This document shows positions 31,320-41,754 of a stretch of DNA of 64,000 nt, piece by piece. Every line of letters begins with the position of its first letter. Position 1 is the stretch's first letter. The position numbers and the translations under genes were made by a program. The DNA lies in assembly GCA_030710605.1 (NCBI GenBank), contig CP092870.1, positions 95,610,941 to 95,674,940 on the forward strand, given 5' to 3'. The stretch is from Cordylochernes scorpioides (taxonomy: Eukaryota > Arthropoda > Arachnida > Pseudoscorpiones > Chernetidae). A model generated the notes under the pieces. The model did not search any database and was not told where the DNA came from. It saw only the letters and a program-made list of their open reading frames with translations.

Positions 31320-31590
31320 TGGTTTTGATCAGAAATTGCTTTAATTGAGCTTAAGCAATATAGAAAACATAATTTGAGAAAGGTATGCCTGACTTAGGGC
31401 GTAAGAATAAAAAAATGAAAAACTTGTTTACATAATTTACAAAAGGTTTGAACCGGCCATCGGGAAACAACAACAACAGGTTATATAAAGGGAAAAGCGC
31501 GACCTCTGGCGGTGGATTTAACAGAGTATTTGAATCTATGAGATATAATTTTTTTTTTAAATAAAGAATATTTTTATATAACATATTGAT
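31320..31590 (-). repeat. Dispersed repeat DR6
   Basis: Minus-strand landmarks: GACCGCCAGAGGTCG-type, GGCCGGTTCAAACC and CGCCCTAAGTCAGGC. Four other copies occur at 43,190, 50,110, 60,310 and 62,222. No coding capacity; type unknown. Confidence 0.65.
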
Positions 31591-32274
31591 ATATATATAT
31601 ATATATATACTAGAACATTATCCCGCTTTATTGACGAGTCTATAAAGACAGCCACAAAGCCTTATTAAAGCAATTTACCTATCTGTACCTAGAGAGGCAT
31701 ATCTCCCTTTAATTATGCATCTGAACAATTGCACCATTAAATCCTCAACTTTATGTCGAATTATAGCCTGTAAATCGGCCCTTTCCACTTTAATTAAACA
31801 CCTGTTTGGTAAATTTGGCCGATTTCTTAACCACTCTCGTAGATTGTATGAAATCGAAGCCGCCCCTGTACAGATGAGGGACATAGACCGAAACCATGGT
31901 ATACAGGTTGTTGGCTCTTTGTCTGAATTTTCCTAAACTGGTGTTGTGGCTTATTCTATATCACCACTAGTAAAGGCTTTACTAGAGTGATGCACAGTGC
32001 CAATGTTCTAATGCATAATTAAAGAGGAAGATGTCTCTCCAGGTACATGATTCCTCCCGCAACTTTATGTTATATTTACATACATCGACATTTATATCCA
32101 GCCAAGGTTGAGTAGGCATCGTATTGCCGTACAATTCGTTAAGTTGTACAACTTTCAAAATCACGGAATATTTCCATTGAAAGCCCGCTCATTATGCGAT
32201 ACCTTTTTAAAATTTATTTCGGCTAAGTGATTTTTGTCTCCCTCTGTCGATAAAATTTCGAATTAAAATTGTAA
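31591..32274. other. AT-rich sequence, no certain feature
   Basis: A (TA)n run lies at about 31,590-31,608. Two opposite 69-73-codon frames at 31,675-31,936 have no recognisable domain. Nothing else seen. Confidence 0.4.
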
Positions 32275-32683
32275 TACAGTAGAACCTCCATGAGAGGATA
32301 CCTCTCTACAAAAGACAGTTTTTATATTATAAAGGACTGCGGCGTATAATTATAAAACAACACTTAAAGTTTCACCGCATAAGTTTCTTTTTATTTATTT
32401 ATTTTTATTTATTTTTTATTTATTTTTATTTTTTTGTGAAAAAACCAATATTTATTTCAAAGAGAAATATTTACTATTTCTAACTTTTTTGGATGAAGTA
32501 TGAAAGGGTGAAAATATGAAGAGTAATGGCGAACGGAAAAATAAAAGTGTCCAGGGATGGGAATATATATACAAAATTACAATTTTTACTATTTTGCAAC
32601 TCTCCGGTAGGAGGACACCTCTCCTTAAAGGACACTTTGGCTCTGCACTTAGGTATTGTCCTTTACAGGGAGGTTCTATTGTA
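32275..32683. mobile_element. Mariner-type MITE
   Basis: Ends TACAGTAGAACCTCC and GGAGGTTCTATTGTA are inverted. Subterminal GAGAGGATACCTCTC and AGGAGGACACCTCTCC also mirror. Contains an A/T-rich (TTTAT)n stretch. No transposase. Confidence 0.65.
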
Positions 32684-32756
32684 TTAAAATATAACATTTA
32701 AATATACATATTCAATTATATCAACGATATATTTATTATTAAAACATAAAAGGCAT

Positions 32757-32915
32757 TTCCAGACCGCTTACATGAGTATTTTAGATGGCAGAGCGCCATC
32801 TGGTGGACTTGTTTACTTGTTCCATGATATTTGGCCAACACAATTTCTTGATAAATCAAGAAAAGCCAATCACGTACAGGTTTCGGATTGTTGGCCCTCG
32901 TTAGCGCGGTGCAGG
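32757..32915 (-). mobile_element. FB3 element, one arm plus hammerhead-bearing centre
   Basis: The left arm has GCAGAGCGCCATCTGGTGGA. The centre has TTTCTTGATAAATCAAG and a hammerhead relic at 32,866-32,912. The second arm is missing. Confidence 0.65.
32866..32912 (-). ncRNA. Decayed type I hammerhead (FB3)
   Basis: Minus strand: GCACCGCG (stem I), core CUAACGA (expected CUGACGA; the essential G5 is A), stem II with GGGCCAACAAUCC, core GAAA, then CCUGUA and CGUGAUUGG (stem I 3' strand). The G5 change should abolish cleavage. Confidence 0.55.
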
Positions 32916-32999
32916 CTGCACCACCTCTACGATCAAAAGTTTTTTTTTTCTCCAATAGGCTTTCTGAGAATTTATTATTTTCTAACATATTTATCATTC

Positions 33000-33205
33000 A
33001 ATACGTTGCATTAGCGCACCATCTGTTATAAGAAATTATAATTATTTCTGACGCGTATAAATCTTTTTTTTAAACTGGCGAAACCGCTGGGAGGGTTCAC
33101 CTTGATGAGCCAGGCCCTCTCATTATTTTATCATTGCAGTAAGGGCAGTAGAAAATTGATTTATTATTTTTTTAAAGAATTATACGCGTCAAAAAAATGG
33201 TTCAA
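33000..33205 (+). repeat. FB1 relic with incomplete ribozyme
   Basis: Contains the outer arm (TAGCGCACCATCTGTTATAA), then CUGGC-GAAACCGCU and a damaged CUUGAUGAGCCAG. The cleavage strand AGCGGUA is missing. The right side repeats the outer arm inverted (GTAAGGGCAGTAG). Confidence 0.7.
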
Positions 33206-34054
33206 ATTTCTTATATTTATTATTATTATCGTTTATTGACCGAAATATATATATATTTATGTTAATAGAGCACATTTTCGGTTTTCACGACGTTGGCGTT
33301 CTGCGCTCCAGGAACATGGGTTATAAATATATTTCTATGTTTTCACTTTAATCCAAAACTCAAAGTTATTCTCTCTATATCAAACTTGTATATTTTACTC
33401 CTCAATTTAATAATTCACAATACAGTAATTCAATTTCCTCTCATTATTCAAAAGATCCAGAAAACAAAGTTATTCAATCAAAGATAATGTAATAAAAGAG
33501 AAATAGAAGCTTCATCCGTTTCAGAAACCAGGAATATATATCCTAACATCCCCAAAAATACATTTTACCGGAAAAACAAACTAGACTTTTTGCAAAATTT
33601 ACCAAAAAAAAAGTATGATTGAGAATAGAAAACGTGCAAGATCTGGAAAAACGCCAAAACTGAAGAAGTTTTGCTTTTATGGATAAGACCAATTACCAAT
33701 TATTTTATTTCCAAAGCGCTATATCCCGCAAGGGATACTTGCGCCAAACAAGGAGAAAAGTTTATTTACATAAGTTATTTACATTATTCAACGCATGAAA
33801 ACATTAGAGATCCAGATTTTGTAGAGAGTTTAGAATGTATTTACAAAATGAATAAGACAAAAGTACAATATGAACATTGCTTTAATAGGCGAATCAATTA
33901 GACAACAACCACATATTTTTGCCTTTAAATTATAGGAAGATAATATTGAGTGTACTGTTGGTTGGGTTTCAAGAGTTAAAGTAAGGCATGGGGTAATTTG
34001 TAAAATGTGCATTGAGTTTAATATTTGTTTTTGATTCGTGATATAGATGCAATG
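33206..34054. other. AT-rich unique sequence, no feature seen
   Basis: Frames of 60-76 codons lack recognisable domains. A short TA run lies near 33,247. Confidence 0.4.
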
Positions 34055-34275
34055 GACTAAATTTGAAAGATTGCGTAGAGAACGCTCTTATAACTTCATT
34101 TTTAACGCCTTGCCAAATGTTTTATTTTTTTGTCTGACGAAAACAAAAGATTTTCGGTCGAAACGTTTAGATAATAAAACCTTTTCTAGCCGAAGAGTCT
34201 TTTATTTAAGAACTATGAATGTTGGCCAGGTAACCTTATTCTTCAAGGTAATAAAGATAAGTAGAACAGAGATCC
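34055..34275 (+). repeat. FB5-family element with hammerhead-like motif
   Basis: CTTGCCAAATG, then CTGACGAAAACAAAAG, TTTTCGGTCGAAACGTTTAG and TAGCCGAAGAGTC, as in 6,095 and 46,545. CUGACGA and GAAA are both intact. The intervening stem AAAACAAAA/UUUUCGGU pairs only partly. Confidence 0.6.
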
Positions 34276-34454
34276 TTACCGTGGGCTTATTTGTCCATCC
34301 TTGATACAACAGCAACGGTATGTAACAATATTTATGGTTTATTTACATAATTGACAATTTAAACACCAATATTCACTTTTAGTTAATGGATACAAATATT
34401 TAAAATGGTTTATTCAGAGAAAGGTGGAATGAATATATATTTAATAAACAATCT

Positions 34455-34670
34455 ACAGTAAAACCCCTCTATAACAAACCCCAATGGGACTGAACCTGTG
34501 GTTTACTATAGAGTCATGGTTCATTATAGCCATAGTTCACTGTTAATACAAAGCAATAACGCCACATCTATATATAGAAAATGAAATCATTTAGAAGCAC
34601 GAATGTTTATTTAATACACAAAAACAAACTTCTACTATATTTACTGCGATGAAAATATATTGAGAGCAGC
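34455..34670. repeat. Left part of a TACAGTAAAACCCC-type MITE
   Basis: TACAGTAAAACCCCTCTATA with the TATAGCC and GGTTCATTATAG words seen at 37,137 and 37,668. Its probable other end (GTTTGTTATAAAGGAAG) is at about 36,215-36,245, beyond the mariner and an FB1 copy. Confidence 0.5.
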
Positions 34671-34673
34671 ATA

Positions 34674-35985
34674 TACAAGGTATGTCCCATAAGTTCCCGG
34701 ACTGGGTCCATAAAAGAATAAATAAATGAAAAATGTAAATAAATTTGACTGTTTATTATAGAAAAAATATCTGGCTACACGGTGGTACCAATATCGAGGC
34801 GGTACTTGCGCGCGCGCCAAGGTTATTCTAATTTATTTAAAGGTCACACCTAGCGCTGCGGCGATTTTACGATGGAACAAAAATTGAAGCAGAGGATTTG
34901 CATAGAATTTTGTGTGAAACTTCAAATATCAGCAACCGAAACTTTTGAAATGCTTAATAAAGCATTCCCCAATGACGCCCCAAAGAGAACAACTGTTTTT
35001 GAATGGCATTCTAGATTTAAAGCCGGCAGAATTTCCATTGAAGATGATCCTCGTCAAGAACGCCCAAAATTTCAAAGGACTGATGAAAATGTGCAAAAAA
35101 TCACCGATTTGATAAAAGAAAATCCTCGAACCACTTTGCTGGAGCTAGAGCAAGACACAGGCATCTCTAAAACAACGATTGGAAGGATCGTAACCGAAGA
35201 TTTGAAGCTCAAAAAGACTCCTGCAAAATTCATCCCAAGATTCCTCACCAATGAGCAAAAACTGTGTCGGCTTGCAACCTGTGAGGACATGATGGAAATG
35301 ACAAGAACGGATCCAGAATGGAAAGACAAGATAATCACAGGCGACGAGACATGGGTCTATGGCTATGACCCTGAAACCAAACCTCAATCTGCCGAGTGGA
35401 GAGGTTAGGGTGAGCCTAGACCCAAAAAATCCAGAAACAAGGTGTTGCGGGTCGCTTTTTTGGTTAACAAGGGCATTGTTTATCACGAGTATCTTCCTGC
35501 AGGCCAAACAGTTATTAAGGAAATGTATTTGGGCATTGTTCGCCGTCTAAGGGAAGCGATTCGAAAAAAAAGGCCAGAAAAATGGACTAATGGTGGCTGG
35601 ATCCTACACCATGACAATGCTCGCCCTCACACAGCGCACTTGATGACTAGCCTTTTGGCGAAAAACGGGACACAAATCCTACTTCAACCACCCTATTTCC
35701 CAGACATCGCACCAAATTACTTTTTCCTGTTCCCCAAACTTAAAGCAGTTCTAAAAGGAAGACATTTTGACACCAGGGATGACATAACAGAAAAATCGCC
35801 GTTAGCATTGAAGAGCATTCCAAAAGAGGCTTATAAAAACTGTTTCGACAATTGGGAGAAACGATGGCGCTGGTGCGTTGAAGCAAGGGGGGATTACTTT
35901 GAAAAGTTTTAATTAAAAAAAAATTAAAAAATCTTATCTTTTTTTTTATGGACCCAGTCCGGGAACTTATGGGACATACCTTGTA
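34674..35985 (+). mobile_element. Mariner transposon, 1,312 bp, perfect 42-bp TIRs
   Basis: TIRs at 34,674-34,715 and 35,944-35,985 are identical; they begin TACAAGGTATGTCCCATAAG. TA target duplications flank both sides (34,672-34,673 and 35,986-35,987). Identical ends imply fairly recent movement, although the encoded transposase is dead, so mobilisation in trans is likely. Confidence 0.9.
34872..35912 (+). pseudogene. Mariner transposase pseudogene
   Basis: Full-length frame of 346 codons, the usual mariner size, interrupted by a single TAG at 35,406-35,408 with no frameshift. The N-terminal paired-type helix-turn-helix half is present (about residues 1-110, with TTVFEWHSRF). The linker motif is FIPRFLT. 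The first catalytic Asp is in TGDETW and the second in HHDNARPHT. The third Asp, expected 34 residues after the second in a (C/S)DFF-like motif, is Tyr (APNYFF). The protein would be catalytically dead even if the stop were read through. Confidence 0.9.
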
Positions 35986-35999
35986 TAAGCAGAGTCAGC

Positions 36000-36130
36000 C
36001 AATACAGTAATAGAACTCCGAGAAGCGGTCTGGTAGATTAAATTGGAGAAACCGCTGGGAGAGTTCACCCCTGATGAGCCAAGCCCTCGAAATATATTTT
36101 TTTCATCTCAATAAGAAAAATAGAAGTTTA
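36000..36130 (+). repeat. FB1 fragment
   Basis: Only the ribozyme-bearing segment and a few flanking bases of FB1 are present. Confidence 0.65.
36024..36088 (+). ncRNA. FB1 strand-permuted hammerhead, diverged copy d
   Basis: AGCGGUC gives a GUC triplet. Stem III ACCGCU is intact, core GAA and CUGAUGA intact. Stem II is GCCAA/UUGGA: the outer pair changed from G-C to A-U on both strands, but the pair next to the core is G-A. Stem I has a mismatch (UGGU/ACCC). Confidence 0.5.
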
Positions 36131-37136
36131 TTTTGTGTGTAAAAGAAACCTTCGCGCTTTTAAAGGATTACATTTTCTATAGTTCACTGTATTATAAAAT
36201 GGGGATTATTTCAGGTTTGTTATAAAGGAAGTTTCGCTATATCTCCGTTTCTTTTTAACAAGGTTTTGATTAATGTTCTAGTTTCATTTTAACATTAACT
36301 GAATGTATTCAGTGAATTTAGTCCTTCCTATATATAATGTAAATGTGTAAATATGTTTTACATAGAGAAGAGCTTCAATTCAGCATGTGCTAACTTTATT
36401 GAATGTATTATTCCTTCAAATTAATTCTTATCCTTTTATCAACCTATATCCATTTTGGCATAATTACAATACATATGTAAATATTATTCTGAATATAGAG
36501 CAATCCATAATATATATATATATATTTTAAATTAGGCTTATTTTGGATTGTAATAAGATTATTTATTAATCCAATATTTCGATGGACCAATCGTCCATCT
36601 TTTACAAGGGTTTTTGTTATGAAGCACGCAGCAGGTCGCGTGCTTCAAGTGAGCCACGGACGTCTTACAAGCCCTTTGGACGATAAACCATCTAATATGT
36701 AAATATGTTTAACATAATTTCCATGCAGACGAATGCCATCCTCCTGCAACTTAGTGTTATATATAAGAATTAAGCCATATTTTATATAGTTGGTAAAGGA
36801 AATAATGTGTCAATTTATTCTTAATATCATTCCTCGTCAAGCTGGTAGATTAAATGTGTTTATTACAGCACTATATCACTGTCGGCTATAGCGGGCTATA
36901 TATTAGAAGTTTATTATATAGGATATATGTGTGAAAATATATAGAGTTTCTTATAACACCTTGTATTTAATAAAGCTTGTGTTTATTGCCCAGTCTCTCA
37001 GGATTTTCATTAATCTTGTTCTATAAAACGGGATAAAATTAAAGAATATATATATGAAATAGGATTATACGTTTTATTTATATTTAATAAACTATCTCAA
37101 TATATTGATTAAAAATAAAGTTTTTAAAATGTATAT
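36131..37136. other. AT-rich sequence with a hammerhead-like hairpin
   Basis: Near 36,575-36,625 (minus) CTTGTAAAAGATGGACGATT is followed by GGTCCATCGAAATATTGG. This resembles the decayed motif of FB7 (48,862). No gene seen. Confidence 0.4.
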
Positions 37137-37560
37137 ACAGTAAAACCTTGTTTATAGCAAACTCTAATTGGACTGATATTTTGGTTCATTATAGCCATGG
37201 TTTCATTATGGCCATAGTTCATTATAGCCATTGTTAACTGTAGCCTTGGTTTCATTATAGCCATGGTTTCATTATGGCCATAGTTCATTATAGCCATTGT
37301 TAACTGTACCCTTGGTTTCATTATAGCCATGGTTTCATTATGGCCATGGTTTCATTATAGCAAATACGGCTTCATTATAGCCACGGTTAAGTATAGGCAT
37401 GGTTGCATTATAATCATGTTTCACTATAGCCATGGTTCATTATAACCATGATTTCACCTGAGCCATGGTTCACTATATGGTATAACTTATATTGGGAATA
37501 TTTTAGGTTGTTATAAAACAAAGTTCTCAATATCCCTCCGGTAGGTTTCAGCGGGGTTTT
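37137..37560. repeat. MITE with internal ~18-bp minisatellite
   Basis: Begins TACAGTAAAACCTTG and ends GGGGTTTTTAATGTA. Between them lie about 15 degenerate copies of TTCATTATAGCCATGG. Confidence 0.6.
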
Positions 37561-37667
37561 TAATGTATTAAGGAAGTGTTGTGAAGGGTTTGTTATTCAT
37601 ATTTTTCTATTTTCAATTTACAAATTATTTTTACCTTTTTACATTGCATAAATATATATTTTAAAAC

Positions 37668-37840
37668 TACAGTAAAACCCCTTCATTGTGAACCCCAATG
37701 AAACTGAACCTGTGGTTCACTATAGCCATGGTTCATTATAGCCATATAGTTCACTGTATTATAAAATGGGGATTGCTTCAGGTTTGTTATAAGGGAAGGT
37801 TTGTTATATCTCCGGTTCATATTATCGAGGTCTTACTGTA
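37668..37840. mobile_element. Mariner-type MITE
   Basis: TACAGTAAAACCCC at the left and CGAGGTCTTACTGTA at the right. Contains the same GGTTCACTATAGCCATGG word as the previous MITE. Confidence 0.65.
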
Positions 37841-38922
37841 TATAGGCGCATTACGAGTTATTTTAACCTTTGTTCATCCATTTGTCACAGATTAAAAAGT
37901 TGAGATTGTTTACAATACATTGGAGGTATGGAAGGTTTTTTTTATAAAGGTAGAAACACATTTTAATTATTTACATATAGGAAAAAGTGGTTAAGATGGG
38001 ATGTTTTGCAGGTTAAGCTAGGTGATATATAACGTTTATAAACTGTGACATATTTACATATCCATTTTAAACAAACATAATTCATTATATATTTTTTCTT
38101 ATTCCAAACATTGAAACTTTTTTTAAATCAAAAATTTTCAAGTTGTAAAATTATAAATTTTAAAAGTTGCATTTAACATGTGAAAAAAAAAAGGAGTTGT
38201 GTGCCTTAAAAACTTTAAATGTTACATTTTAATATCAGTAAAAATGTTATTTTGAATTATGTTAATAATAGAAGGCAAGAGAATAATGTCTTATTAAAAT
38301 TTCAAATGAATAATTTAAATCAAAAGTTTTAATTATACTCTGTTGGGGTTATTTAAATTAATTTCTTAAGAACTTTTTAAAAATTACCTCATGGAAATGT
38401 TAACTTGCGATTGTGTTTTAAAATTCTCAAGGCGCTGTTGAAATGACTTAATTTATCTTCAGAGACCACCATTTTGTAATTTAACCCCCTCGTGTCAAAT
38501 ATACTTCTTTTAATTTCTTCAACTTTTGTAAACTTATTACTTTTTTTTTTCTTAGAGCTCACAGATAAAGTTTTATCATTCTTTTGCAACTTTTTCTTCC
38601 TCATATTTTAATTTAAAATGTTATTCAAATATAATTTGTCGCGTTTTATTAATTAAAATAAATGATTGAAATACTTTACTTTTAATTACACAATTATACG
38701 TATATACAAAGGTATGAAAATATAAAAAATGCATATATTGTATTTGTAACATATTTATTCACACAAGATTTCGAGGGTCAACTCGCCTCTCTTTTATCGA
38801 GGATGTCTGTGTGTTTAGAATTAGAGTGAACCATTCTCGTTTTGCAAAGCCAAGTTTTGACACCTATTTTGACGGGAAAGACGACGGAATCAGTTTCATT
38901 CTGGCAAAATTTTCATATATAT
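37841..38922. other. AT-rich sequence, no gene seen
   Basis: A lysine-rich 71-codon minus-strand frame at 38,389-38,604 is compositional. An FB4-like outer-arm stretch (TTTTGACGGGAAAGACG) is at 38,865-38,915. Confidence 0.45.
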
Positions 38923-39175
38923 TGTAACGTAGAAATCAAGCCTTGAAATATCCTAAGATGTAAAAGTATTTATTGATGACGTCACAGCGACGAGTCGACA
39001 ATTATTAACAGGTCAGCCCAAAACTATTTTACAGCTAGAGAATCTTAAGCAAGCAAGCAAAGAAATATTTTAAAGATGATTTCACAAATACAGATTAATA
39101 TATATTTTTATAATCTGTTGAATATATTTTCATTGAATAATATTAAATTAAATAATAAAATATTTCTTCGTCACA
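38923..39175 (-). repeat. 3' LTR
   Basis: Contains AATAATAAAATATTTC near one end and TGACGTCA internally. Differs from the other LTR by very few bases. Confidence 0.9.
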
Positions 39176-39215
39176 TAGCCTCCTCCTATAAAGAGCATCG
39201 ACCCGATGCTCAGCA

Positions 39216-39432
39216 GGAAACTTACGTCGTCAGTCTTAAGAACTAGTACTATGGCCAGGGATATTTTCAGGTGACTGCGGTGGATGTCTTCTTTCAGTTG
39301 AGATATCTTCTTCATGAGGACTTGGTAGGTCTATGTTTACGTCAAGGTAGCTTTTTCTCATTCTACTGTGGTCGGTAAGGGGGGATTTTATAACTTTGCG
39401 GCCTCGCCTCCAATGTGGTCTATCATCTAGTT
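39216..39432 (-). pseudogene. Possible C-terminal Pol remnant
   Basis: A minus-strand stretch reads RPHWRRGRKVIKSPLTDHS followed by an acidic, Pro-rich tail to a TAA near 39,222. It directly follows gag. It may be what remains after a gag-to-pol-end deletion; this is inference from position and composition. Confidence 0.35.
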
Positions 39433-40667
39433 TTAATGGCGGGGCGTCCAGCTAGATCTTCTAGCAGGTGAGAAATGTTGTCTGCTTCGACCGCGATATG
39501 AAGTAGAGCTTCGGTAGCGAGTGAAAGTTTTCCTCGATGATTCGTCATTGGGGTCCTGAGATTCAGCTCGAGAGTTGTAGGATACCATTGTGTCTTGCTT
39601 TCTTTGGAAATAAACATTTCTCCTTTCCTCATTGTGTCTCTTCCTGTCACGGCAATAGCGGACGACGTGACCTGGGCGTCCGCAGTAGAAACAGATTGGC
39701 CTTCCCTCAGTTGTACGCCAATCATTGGTGTCGCGTCTTCCTCCTTGTTTTGGGTATCGAGGTTCAGGGTGCGGTCTTATCGTTTCGGCCTCATATCTAG
39801 TATTTAAAAACTGTCGGGGTCTTTCCTTATGAGGGGGACTTCTCCTAGACTTTGAGATTGGCGCCAGGGTTCTTCCAATCTCCTCCTTTACAATTTCTTC
39901 GATTGTAGCATTTTTTGGTTCCTCCCGAGGAGAGCCTAATGCCCGCTGTACCTCCTCACGAACAATTTGCCTAATCATAGATGACAGATCTTCTCCGTCA
40001 TCCTGGTCACAGAGAGAGGCTACATTTGGTAGGCGCTCGTACCTGGTTGGGGTAACTCGCCTACAACGGAGCGCCTCAACACGGCGACATTCTGTAATGA
40101 ATTGCTCGGTGCTCTGTACATCCCTCGGTAGGAGTGCTTGATAAAGCTCCTCAGCTATCCCCTTCATGAGGTGGGAGATTTTATCTTCCTCACTCATTTG
40201 AGGATCAACCTCTTTGCACAAGCACAGGAGATCCTGGATGTAACATTCGGTACTTTCACCTTTTAATTGTGCCCGTGTTTTAAGTTTCTTCTCCGCTTGC
40301 AATTTTGAATTTTCTTTTTTTCCGAACACATTCTTTAATTGAGATGTGAATTCCTTCCAAGTCTGTATGCTTTCTTCGTTGTTCTCAAACCATTTGAGAG
40401 CAGTTCCAGACAGATAAAAATAAACTTTAGTAAGACAAAGGGTTTCGTCCCAATGGTTGTACTTTGCCACACGTGCATACCCTTTTAACCATTTTGGAGA
40501 TCTTCACCATCCTCCCCGGAGAAAATGGAAGGGTTCCTTGGCAGATGTTGAACAACGTAGTTGCTTACCTGAGTACCTTCCTTCTTTACATTCATAGAAG
40601 TTTCTTCTGGTTCAACAGAATCAATTTTTATTTTATTTCTTAATGGGTATCGGTCCAGTCTCTCCAC
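39433..40667 (-). pseudogene. LTR-retrotransposon Gag, one-base frameshift
   Basis: Long frame of 345 codons (39,433-40,470) preceded by a 60-codon frame (40,485-40,667). The two join if one A is restored in the A-run near 40,494; as it stands the frame is broken there. The retrotransposon-Gag domain is clear (WDETLCLTKVYFYLSGTALKW, then a WKEFTSQL segment), followed by Arg-rich sequence and one zinc knuckle CFYCGRPGHVVRYC. Gag would package element RNA. A homopolymer sequencing error cannot be excluded as the cause of the break. Confidence 0.75.
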
Positions 40668-40671
40668 CAGT

Positions 40672-40750
40672 TGTAACGTAGAAATCTAGTCTTGAAATAT
40701 CCTAAGATGTAAAAGTATTTATTGATGACGTCACAGCGACGAGTCGACAA
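40672..40750 (-). repeat. Partial tandem copy of the LTR beside the 5' LTR
   Basis: 79 bp repeat the first part of the LTR (TGTAACGTAGAAATCTAGTC to GAGTCGACAA) immediately before the full LTR. It separates the LTR edge from the expected primer-binding site. Confidence 0.85.
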
Positions 40751-40752
40751 GT

Positions 40753-41005
40753 TGTAACGTAGAAATCAAGTCTTGAAATATCCTAAGATGTAAAAGTATT
40801 TATTGATGACGTCACAGCGACGAGTCGACAATTATTAACAGGTCAGCCCAAAACTATTTTACAGCTAGAGAATCTTAAGCAAGCAAGCAAAGAAATATTT
40901 TAAAGATGATTTCACAAATACAGATTAATATATATTTTTATAATCTGTTGAATATATTTTCATTGAATAATATTAAATTAAATAATAAAATATTTCTTCG
41001 TCACA
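40753..41005 (-). repeat. 5' LTR
   Basis: Full 253-bp copy followed by ATAT and a (TA)n run (41,010-41,039). Confidence 0.9.
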
Positions 41006-41006
41006 A

Positions 41007-41039
<33 letters not shown>

Positions 41040-41286
41040 GGTAATTTAAAGCAACAACCCCATATTGTATATAACTTATAACAAGATTTTCATGTTGTAT
41101 AATTGAAACACATCTGTAAATGATTATACACATTATTGACATGTGTCATTACATCATCATATGTAATGTACTTTGTACAAACTGAGAATAAATAAATAAA
41201 ACTCTGTAATAGATTAAGAGTTGAGCTAAGGCAAAAGGTCAAAAACGTATAAAATCGAGATAGATTTAGAAGTCCCACAACAAGGT

Positions 41287-41724
41287 CTAAAGATGGAAAC
41301 TGCCACGGCGCCAGTGTAGAATTTCGCCAGACGATCCACGCTCTGGTCGCATCTGCTGAAATGCAATACTTCCTTTCTCGGAAAAGGTATATAAAGCCTC
41401 CGTCCTAGCCAAAAATATAGTCTTTGACAGTCTCTTCACCATCAGCGGAAGCCCTCGTCGGTTGTCACTCAGGTCCTCCTCATCCACCATGTAGACCAGT
41501 AAGAACTCTTCTATCTCTCCATCTTTCGCTCCTAGCTCAACTTTTATCTGTTCACGGAACTTTCTTAGTGAAACTGTGTCTTCGTTTTTTGTGTGGACAT
41601 TCCCAAGCTTTCCATTCTGCCTCAACCACGACTGCCTGTACTCTGTGAGAACTTTTAAAGGTCTTACAAGGTGCAGAGAGGTACTGGAAAACTCCTTATC
41701 CTGACTGTTCCTCTCTGTCAACAC
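41287..41724 (-). CDS. Hypothetical protein fragment, 145 codons
   Basis: Not recognised. It is less AT-rich than its surroundings and reads like real coding sequence (for example GAKDGEIEEFLLVYMVDEED and KTIFLARTEALYTF), with no low-complexity bias. No start context or splice signals could be confirmed, so it could be an exon, a gene fragment carried by an element, or chance. Flanks are (TA)n/AT-rich and an FB4 arm. Confidence 0.35.
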   Translation of the reverse strand: MLTERNSQDKEFSSTSLHLVRPLKVLTEYRQSWLRQNGKLGNVHTKNEDTVSLRKFREQIKVELGAKDGEIEEFLLVYMVDEEDLSDNRRGLPLMVKRLSKTIFLARTEALYTFSEKGSIAFQQMRPERGSSGEILHWRRGSFHL

Positions 41725-41754
41725 AGTATAGCGAGAGTCAACAGGATCTCATCA

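Larger units (their letters stand above)
38923..41005 (-). mobile_element. Gag-only LTR retrotransposon (TR-GAG type, Ty3-like)
   Basis: Near-identical 253-bp LTRs (38,923-39,175 and 40,753-41,005), ends TGTAAC and GTCACA on the plus strand, 4-bp ATAT target duplication. A polypurine tract (AGGAGGAGG on minus) lies beside the 3' LTR. The interior encodes Gag and a short tail that could be the end of Pol. Protease, reverse transcriptase and integrase are deleted, so it is non-autonomous. Confidence 0.85.

Noticed and set aside
34455-36250. One large composite transposon around the mariner
   Set aside because: The outer ends look like a decayed MITE, but the right end is too diverged to prove that the two halves belong together.
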